From Candidatus Woesearchaeota archaeon (GTDB lineage Archaea > Nanobdellota > Nanobdellia > Woesearchaeales > UBA12501): a stretch of DNA of 7,369 nucleotides. Location: NCBI GenBank assembly GCA_016177315.1, contig JACOVN010000046.1:1-7369 (forward strand), written 5' to 3'. Both the position numbers and the translations under genes were made by a program. This document shows, piece after piece, positions 1-4,505 of this stretch. Under the pieces are notes generated by a model. That model had not been told where the DNA came from. It worked only from the letters and a program-made list of their open reading frames with translations, and searched no databases. Every line of letters starts with the position of its first letter. The first letter of the stretch is position 1.

Positions 1-87
1 ATATAAAGGTTTCTATCAAGGCTTTGAGGCTGATAAATTTTCAGTATGGAAAGTATATATTATTATAACTATTAAGTGGTTACTAAT

Positions 88-125
88 AGAAAGATTTAAA
101 TACCGGGAAGCATTAAATACTAATA
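88..125 (+). promoter_or_regulatory. BRE/TATA promoter of the AAA ATPase-methyltransferase pair
   Basis: A purine-rich BRE-like stretch (AGAAAGA, 88-94) is followed directly by TTTAAATA at 95-102, a classic archaeal TATA box. Transcription would be expected to begin about 25 bases past the box centre, near 123, giving a leader of about 40 bases before the ATG at 163. A ribosome-binding-like GAAGGA at 148-153 lies 9 bases before that ATG. The surrounding 1-162 region is markedly AT-rich compared with the coding DNA that follows. The start-site position is inferred from normal archaeal spacing. Confidence 0.7.
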
Positions 126-162
126 AAATATACCAATGCGATAAAACGAAGGATAGTAGAAA

Positions 163-1284
163 ATGAAAGGAAAAAAATTCAATCTTATTCTCCCCAAAGT
201 GCTAGAGGAGCGAGAAAAATATACTCTTGGACAGAATGACAGCATTATGGAAGACCTTTATAGAAGGTTTGGTCGTACCTATATCGACGGGGAGATGACT
301 AATACACCTCCTACCGACCCTGAGCAATGGAAAAGGAAAGATAATATTAAACCCACGCCTCAAGAGCAAGAGCAATTCTCACGAGCAGAGATGCTGGCTC
401 CATTAGATGAAGTCTTTCTCGATGATAAATTAAAGGATGATATTGTCACAAGAACCTCGATTCCGGATTTATTGGAAGGAACAGAGCCAGGCTACAGCGG
501 AGTTATTCTTTTTGGTCCTCCCGGAACTGGAAAAACAGTCCTCTTAAGAGCTATCGAAGAGGTTTACAGGAGAGCTGGAGCATATGCCAGAGAAGTATCC
601 ACTGCGCAAATCAATACGATGTGGGTTGGCCAGTTTGCAAAAAACTTAGAAGAGGAAATTACAAAAGCAATTCGGGAAGGGGAAAGGAGAGGCAAGCCCT
701 CTTTCTTATATTTTGACGAGGGTTCTATCCTAGCACAGGCTGCAAGCGAAGGAGCAGCATCTGTTTCCAAGCATTACCAAGAAGCCATTGATGTTTTAAA
801 GCGATACGTAGGCAACAATAGGCATATTGTCTTAGGCATTTCAACGAATCTATTGCCAGAATCCTTTGAAGAGGCATTGACCAGAGAAGGAAGATTAACT
901 GCGTATTTCATTCCATTCCCAAGCCAGGAGCAGAGAAAAAGAATGTGGAAACATTTTGCCAAGAAATATGAGATTATGAAATTAAAGGATAAGCAAGCAG
1001 AAGCATTAGGAAAGGCCATTCCCATGGAACAAGGGGCGTTCATTGAAGAATTCTGCAGGAATTACCTTAGCCTTCGGAGGGCTTTGGTCTTAAAGGAGAA
1101 AGGCTTCCCCTCACTGGTGGAGGCATTAAAGCAAGGCACCAGAGTAAAAGATAAGGAAGTGAAAGCCACCATAACGTTTGATACGCTCCATGCAGATTTG
1201 GCAACGGCTTTAGAAGCAAAGTATACTCGCACCAATGGTGAGGCTGAAAAAAAGAGAGCACCGGGATTTATAGAAGGGAAATAA
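163..1284 (+). CDS. Stand-alone AAA+ ATPase (classical AAA clade)
   Basis: The protein has 373 residues. The first 75 or so are charged and match no domain I recognise; a single AAA module follows. Walker A is GPPGTGKT at 118-125 and Walker B is FLYFDEG at 181-187, with D185 and E186. The sensor-1 segment LGISTN (224-229) ends in N229, and ALTREGRL (238-245) places R241 and R244 as arginine-finger candidates. A helical lid runs from about 255 to 330. MWVG at 153-156 falls where the substrate-gripping pore loop 1 lies in this clade; W154 resembles the Trp used by katanin/Vps4-type unfoldases. There is no signal peptide or membrane segment, so it is cytoplasmic. By family it probably forms a ring that remodels or unfolds a protein, or moves another polymer; the substrate is unknown. 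The ATG is supported by GAAGGA 9 bases upstream and a TATA box. The methyltransferase gene follows after 10 bases, which suggests one transcript. I cannot name an orthologue. Confidence 0.9.
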   Translation: MKGKKFNLILPKVLEEREKYTLGQNDSIMEDLYRRFGRTYIDGEMTNTPPTDPEQWKRKDNIKPTPQEQEQFSRAEMLAPLDEVFLDDKLKDDIVTRTSIPDLLEGTEPGYSGVILFGPPGTGKTVLLRAIEEVYRRAGAYAREVSTAQINTMWVGQFAKNLEEEITKAIREGERRGKPSFLYFDEGSILAQAASEGAASVSKHYQEAIDVLKRYVGNNRHIVLGISTNLLPESFEEALTREGRLTAYFIPFPSQEQRKRMWKHFAKKYEIMKLKDKQAEALGKAIPMEQGAFIEEFCRNYLSLRRALVLKEKGFPSLVEALKQGTRVKDKEVKATITFDTLHADLATALEAKYTRTNGEAEKKRAPGFIEGK

Positions 1285-1294
1285 GTGTAATACC

Positions 1295-2170
1295 ATGGAC
1301 CCTCAACGTCAACGCCTCTACAAGCAGTTCGTTGAAGGAACTGGGGTTTGTAGCCAATATCAAGACGAAACTATTGCCGGCTTTTATGCCACCCCCACGT
1401 ATTTAGATGCATGCATGGATGCACTGCTCAATCTGATAACCATTTCTCCCCAGGAGGTGATTGTAGAAATTGGCTGCGGAAAAGGCACCTCCACAAGGAA
1501 AATTCGTGCCAGGAATCCAGCTAAGATTATTGCGATAGATCCATCCGGACCAATGCTGCGCCATGCACAGGAAGCATTCCAAGATGATGCAACCATAGAA
1601 TGCAAGCTTGGCTCTGCGGAAGAGCTCTCAAGAGTAGTGGAAAGGGCAGAGAAAGTCATTTCCATCAATGTTTTCCGGTACTTTGAGCATCCAGAGAATG
1701 CATTGCAGGAGATCTATCGCGTTCTGAATCCTGATGGAATCTATCTGTTCAATGTCCCGGTGATGACAGCACAAGAAGAAGCTGTTTATACACCTCTATA
1801 CAAAACCTTGGAAGCAGTATTGAGCGAAGAGTTAGGCAAAGAAATAACATTGCCTGAGATGAAGGGGGTGGAGCCAAAATACAGAAAAGAGGACATGGAA
1901 GCTCTAGCAGCAAGCAATGGATTTATCGTAGCACAATACGAGGAAATGGACATTACCTGTAACGAAGAAACAATGCATGCCATTCATGAACGGTCAGTCG
2001 CTATGGCGAAACTGATGTGGCAAGGCTCTTTTACCGAAGAGCAGATAGAAAGAATGGTGCCAAAATTACAGGAACGCTTACGCCAATTTAGGGAAGGACA
2101 GAAAGGAAAAGAATTCTTTGTGGGTAGAATGGCTCTGGTTTGTCTGAAAAAAACACAGAGAGAGGGTTGA
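1295..2170 (+). CDS. Class I SAM-dependent methyltransferase
   Basis: The protein has 291 residues and a Rossmann-type methyltransferase core. Motif I is VEIGCGKGT (57-65), the glycine-rich S-adenosylmethionine loop. The strand IIAID (78-82) ends in D82, the acidic residue expected to bind the ribose hydroxyls. VISINVFRYFEHPENAL (121-137) followed by RVLNPDGIYLF (142-152) matches the motif IV to VI region of the Methyltransf_11/25 (UbiE-like) group. About 100 residues after the core (190-291) are helical and charged and may form a substrate cap; I do not recognise them. There is no membrane segment. The substrate could be a small molecule, lipid precursor, protein or RNA, and sequence alone does not decide. 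The ATG lies 10 bases after the ATPase stop codon with only a weak ribosome-binding-like stretch, so translation is probably coupled to the upstream gene. The 3' end converges on the minus-strand gene that ends at 2205. Confidence 0.88.
   Translation: MDPQRQRLYKQFVEGTGVCSQYQDETIAGFYATPTYLDACMDALLNLITISPQEVIVEIGCGKGTSTRKIRARNPAKIIAIDPSGPMLRHAQEAFQDDATIECKLGSAEELSRVVERAEKVISINVFRYFEHPENALQEIYRVLNPDGIYLFNVPVMTAQEEAVYTPLYKTLEAVLSEELGKEITLPEMKGVEPKYRKEDMEALAASNGFIVAQYEEMDITCNEETMHAIHERSVAMAKLMWQGSFTEEQIERMVPKLQERLRQFREGQKGKEFFVGRMALVCLKKTQREG
2147..2153 (-). terminator. T-tract 3' of the anchored surface-protein gene
   Basis: Seven consecutive T on the minus strand lie 52-58 bases after the stop codon of the minus-strand gene. 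Archaeal polymerase commonly terminates at such T-runs without a hairpin. The tract lies antisense inside the 3' end of the methyltransferase gene, so the two transcripts would overlap by about 60 bases. No comparable T-run is seen for the plus strand here beyond TTTT at 2208-2211. Confidence 0.4.
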
Positions 2171-2204
2171 AAGCAAAGCATACTCAGAACCCGTATCGTT
2201 GTGT

Positions 2205-3212
2205 CTATTTTCTCCTTACCCTCCAAAGGAGGAAGAGTGCCAATAGAATAAATAGAATCTCTATAATGACGCCAACGATAAACCAGTTTATTCTATTCTG
2301 TTTTTCAGAAGTGGGCATGATCTCCTCAGACCCCTCTGCAGGAATTGTTTCTTCCACTCTTTCCTCTCTCTGCTCCTGTTGCGGGGGAGGTGCAAGAGGC
2401 GGTGTTGGAACAGTTTCTTTTTGCTCTTCTTCCACTGGCTCTGGCGTGCAGGAAACCGTCAGCGATGCAAAGGTTTCTGTCATTTCCTTGCCTTGGTCAT
2501 ACACCATCCTCCCTTTCACATCATAAATCCCCGGAGGAACATTCCGTGGGAGCGTACTACGAAACGTCTTGGCAAAGGTATTCTGCTCGTCATAATCCTT
2601 GTCCAAATCAAACGTTTCTGCTAAGGAAATCCCTAGTGCATCCTCCTGCACAGAAAACCGTATATCTTCTTCATTGTCATTCCCGATGTTTCGCGCAACA
2701 AAGATAAGAAATGTCTGCTCACCGCATTGCATACTGTTTGGCCGGAAGAGGAATGCCTCAAAAATGACGTCATGCGGCAGTTTATCAATTCGGAAATCCT
2801 CAGAAGTATCATTCACGATAATTTTATCTCGTGATGCATTCCTCCCTTCCACAGAAATGAAAACAGTATAGTGCTCTTGGTCCTTCACATCAAAAGGAAC
2901 GCGAAATTTCAAGCTTGCCTCTTCCCGCTCCCCCCCCTCCACTTCTCCAAAATTCGCTTCCAGCTCAATAATGTCTCCCTGCTCTTCCCGCAGTGGAAAC
3001 TGCTCTTCCAGGAGAATCGTGATTGTTGCTTGAACATCTTTCATGATTTCCTCTCCATCGTTTTCCACAGCAAAACTGACCTCGAGAAAATCTCCTGGTT
3101 TGACTTCATCATCCGCCTTTGGTGTAATAATTCTGGCATCGTCAATAACTAATTGTGCAGCAAGTACCGGAAGAAAAACCATGCAGGTAAAAAACCACAG
3201 GAATGGCTTCAT
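2205..3212 (-). CDS. Secreted, membrane-anchored protein with two CARDB/NEW3-like beta domains
   Basis: Starting at the ATG at 3212, the protein has 335 residues. Residues 1-19 form a signal peptide (hydrophobic core FLWFFTC...VFLPV, probable cleavage after LAA). Two all-beta segments follow, about 21-136 and 145-256. They carry phrases such as VSFAVENDGEE and FVARNIGNDNEED, typical of CARDB/NEW3-like immunoglobulin-fold domains of archaeal surface proteins. C163 and C255 bracket the second domain and could form a disulfide. N125 (NAS) and N134 (NDT) are glycosylation sequons. A Pro/Glu-rich linker (about 257-305) leads to one membrane helix (309-330) and a basic RVRRK tail, so the bulk faces outside. 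The longer reading frame begins with TTG at 3266, but the TATA box at 3251-3244 lies downstream of that codon; 3212 is therefore preferred and would be almost leaderless. Likely role: adhesion, envelope structure or partner binding. No catalytic motif is visible. Confidence 0.85.
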   Translation of the reverse strand: MKPFLWFFTCMVFLPVLAAQLVIDDARIITPKADDEVKPGDFLEVSFAVENDGEEIMKDVQATITILLEEQFPLREEQGDIIELEANFGEVEGGEREEASLKFRVPFDVKDQEHYTVFISVEGRNASRDKIIVNDTSEDFRIDKLPHDVIFEAFLFRPNSMQCGEQTFLIFVARNIGNDNEEDIRFSVQEDALGISLAETFDLDKDYDEQNTFAKTFRSTLPRNVPPGIYDVKGRMVYDQGKEMTETFASLTVSCTPEPVEEEQKETVPTPPLAPPPQQEQREERVEETIPAEGSEEIMPTSEKQNRINWFIVGVIIEILFILLALFLLWRVRRK

Positions 3213-3243
3213 CAGCAACACCAGCTTGAGAAGGAAGAGATGG

Positions 3244-3251
3244 TTTATAAA
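3244..3251 (-). promoter_or_regulatory. TATA box of the anchored surface-protein gene
   Basis: TTTATAAA at 3251-3244 on the minus strand is self-complementary. Its centre lies about 36 bases before the ATG at 3212, which predicts transcription starting near 3222 and a leader of about 10 bases. It sits just beyond the stop codon of the upstream orphan gene, so the surface protein can be transcribed independently. The preceding bases on the minus strand (CATTACC) are not a strong BRE. Confidence 0.5.
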
Positions 3252-3258
3252 GGTAATG

Positions 3259-3852
3259 CTAACCAACGGTGATACCAGAAAGCAATTGCAGCGTGTATTT
3301 CAATCCCACGGACATGAGCATTTTCTCTGCATCGTACTGCTCCCGCAATTCAAAATTTGGCTGACTGAGAAAGCCATAGACCCTGTTGAAAATTTCCTTT
3401 CGCATTTCTTCCATAAATTGAGCGTGTGTAATTCCTACCTCATCATCCCAAACCTTTTTTCCTCCTTTTCCTTCTTCCTGGAGTGCATAGGCATCTGCAT
3501 ACGCTCTCTCAGTTGTTTTTGTTTTCCCCAAATAGCTGAACAAGGAGCTATAATCCAATCTTGGAGTTTCCTCAAATGAAAAGTAGTGGAGCTCCTGCTG
3601 CTTCCATAATCGTTGTCTTTGCCTTTTCGCTCTCTCGTTTTTGTCTTGAGAAGAAGGTCGTATCTTTTCAACCAAGGAACGATTGGCTGCTTTGCTCTTA
3701 TCCCTTCGCTGCTCGATTTTGCTGTCCAGGGAATCCTCCTCTTCCAGCATCTCTCCCTGCTCTGGAACACCGGCGAGAGCGTCAGAAGGTAGAAGATGTC
3801 CCGTAGCAAAGAAACTTTCCCATTCCTGCCTCGCAACAGCAAAAATTGCCAT
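3259..3852 (-). CDS. Hypothetical charged cytoplasmic protein
   Basis: I do not recognise this family. From the ATG at 3852 the product has 197 residues. Residues 1-28 are mixed hydrophobic (MAIFAVARQEW at the start). Residues 30-88 are extremely charged, first acidic (EMLEEEDSLD) and then strongly basic (KNERAKRQRQRLWK), and are probably disordered or coiled. Residues 89-125 are aromatic-rich (HYFSFEE, YSSLFSYLG). The last 55 or so residues look like an amphipathic helical domain (AQFMEEMRKEIFNRVYGFL). There is no membrane helix or signal peptide. The open frame extends upstream to 4020, but that extension passes through the promoter and into the opposite gene. ATG 3852 is preceded by AGGGG (3860-3856) and lies about 55 bases from a minus-strand TATA box. 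The stop codon is 46 bases before the start of the downstream surface-protein gene, so read-through into it is possible. Confidence 0.7.
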   Translation of the reverse strand: MAIFAVARQEWESFFATGHLLPSDALAGVPEQGEMLEEEDSLDSKIEQRRDKSKAANRSLVEKIRPSSQDKNERAKRQRQRLWKQQELHYFSFEETPRLDYSSLFSYLGKTKTTERAYADAYALQEEGKGGKKVWDDEVGITHAQFMEEMRKEIFNRVYGFLSQPNFELREQYDAEKMLMSVGLKYTLQLLSGITVG

Positions 3853-3885
3853 GTTCCCCTTTTTCCCTGTTGGATATGATGTCCA

Positions 3886-3911
3886 ACCGAAAGCAATATA
3901 TACTATATAAA
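3886..3911 (+). promoter_or_regulatory. Promoter of the winged-helix gene, overlapping the divergent one
   Basis: Two plus-strand TATA candidates exist. AATATATA (3895-3902) is preceded by a BRE-like CGAAAGC (3888-3894) and predicts a start near 3923, which would make the ATG at 3925 leaderless. TATATAAA (3904-3911) predicts a start near 3933, which would favour the ATG at 3937. Two TATATA hexamers flank a single C at 3903, making a short near-palindrome in the middle of both promoters. Occupancy by TBP on one strand would probably exclude the other. Confidence 0.55.
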
Positions 3912-3920
3912 GTTTTCCTT
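3904..3920 (-). promoter_or_regulatory. BRE/TATA promoter of the charged orphan gene
   Basis: On the minus strand, purine-rich GGAAAAC (3918-3912) precedes TTTATATA (3911-3904). The predicted transcription start is near 3882, leaving a leader of about 30 bases that carries AGGGG just before the ATG at 3852. The box overlaps the plus-strand TATA elements of the divergent gene. Confidence 0.6.
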
Positions 3921-3924
3921 TGGC

Positions 3925-4479
3925 ATGGTTGGAAACATGCCGAACTTTACCGCTTTGGATGTTCTGCGGACATTCCTCTACAGTGAGGATGGAATGAGCA
4001 GGCAGGCATTGATGGGGCAAGTGGGGGTTGGAGAGGGCACTATACGGAGCATTCTGAATATCCTGAAGAAGCAGGACTTGATCATCTCAACGAAGCACGG
4101 GCATTTTTTGACTAGAAAGGGCATAGCAAGGAAGAAGGCAATCTTGCGCTCCATCAGTCTGCCAAAAAAAGTGATGCTGCCTTTCTATCAGGGTTATGAG
4201 CAAAGAGGGATTCTCATAAAAGCAGGGGCAGCAAAAAAGGTTGGCTACCAAGAGAGGGATGCTGCAGTGCGGGAAGGAGCAGAGGGAGCAATCCTATTGC
4301 AGAAGAAAAAGAACAAGTGGACCATTCCGGGATATCCAGGGTATACGTTTCCTGCATTGGAAAACATTTTTCCTAGCAACGAGGGGAATATTGTAGCCAT
4401 TGCATTTGCAAAAAATAAAAGGGCAGCAGAGAATGGATGCTTGGCGATGGCGGAGAAGGTAGTGAAGATAAAAATATAA
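3925..4479 (+). CDS. Winged-helix DNA-binding protein with archaeal C-terminal domain (DUF4443-like?)
   Basis: The reading from ATG 3925 gives 184 residues; ATG 3937 (residue 5) is an equally credible start. Residues 9-70 form a winged helix-turn-helix: a first helix (ALDVLRTFLYS), then MSRQALMGQVGV, the recognition helix GEGTIRSILNILKKQDLI (36-53), and a wing STKHGHFLTRKG (55-66). The C-terminal half (about 84-184) contains YQERDAAVREGAEGAILL (108-125) and the proline/glycine-rich WTIPGYPGY (132-140). This resembles the RDxAxxxGAxGA pattern that I associate from memory with the archaeal DUF4443 family; that assignment needs a profile search. The C-terminal domain may sense a ligand. It is cytoplasmic and probably a transcription regulator. 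It is transcribed divergently from the charged orphan gene across a shared promoter, so autoregulation or control of that neighbour is a natural inference. The 3' end converges on the metalloprotease gene. Confidence 0.8.
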   Translation: MVGNMPNFTALDVLRTFLYSEDGMSRQALMGQVGVGEGTIRSILNILKKQDLIISTKHGHFLTRKGIARKKAILRSISLPKKVMLPFYQGYEQRGILIKAGAAKKVGYQERDAAVREGAEGAILLQKKKNKWTIPGYPGYTFPALENIFPSNEGNIVAIAFAKNKRAAENGCLAMAEKVVKIKI

Positions 4480-4505
4480 TTTCTCACAAATCTTGAATTA
4501 TTTTT
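4470..4505. terminator. Convergent overlapping T-tract terminators
   Basis: Two coding regions end 18 bases apart. On the plus strand TTATTTTT (4498-4505) follows the winged-helix stop codon. On the minus strand TTTTT (4474-4470) follows the metalloprotease stop codon. Both fit archaeal T-run termination. Each tract lies inside the final codons of the opposite gene, so the 3' ends of the two transcripts would be complementary. No stable hairpin is visible. Confidence 0.35.

Noticed and set aside
2241..2300. Possible terminator hairpin from the 11-base inverted repeat
   Set aside because: It lies inside the coding sequence before the stop codon, has a 34-base loop and AT-rich arms, and is not followed by a T-run.
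2140..2526. Plus-strand open frame of 128 codons antisense to the surface-protein gene
   Set aside because: It lies opposite a gene with a clear signal peptide, beta domains and membrane anchor. Its product is Ser/Cys-rich low complexity, as expected of an antisense shadow, and no promoter precedes it.
3043..3579. Plus-strand open frame of 178 codons spanning the 3259 junction
   Set aside because: It runs antisense across two minus-strand genes that are better supported. Its product is irregular, Ser/Phe/Cys-rich, with no domain or start signals.
3435..3896. Minus-strand alternative frame of 153 codons over the charged orphan gene
   Set aside because: It overlaps the orphan gene in another frame. 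The orphan frame has the better-placed ATG, ribosome-binding-like site and TATA box, and a more protein-like composition.
3853..4020. N-terminal extension of the charged orphan gene to the ATG at 4020
   Set aside because: The extension crosses the divergent promoter and the first codons of the winged-helix gene. The minus-strand TATA box lies downstream of that ATG, so it would not be in the transcript.
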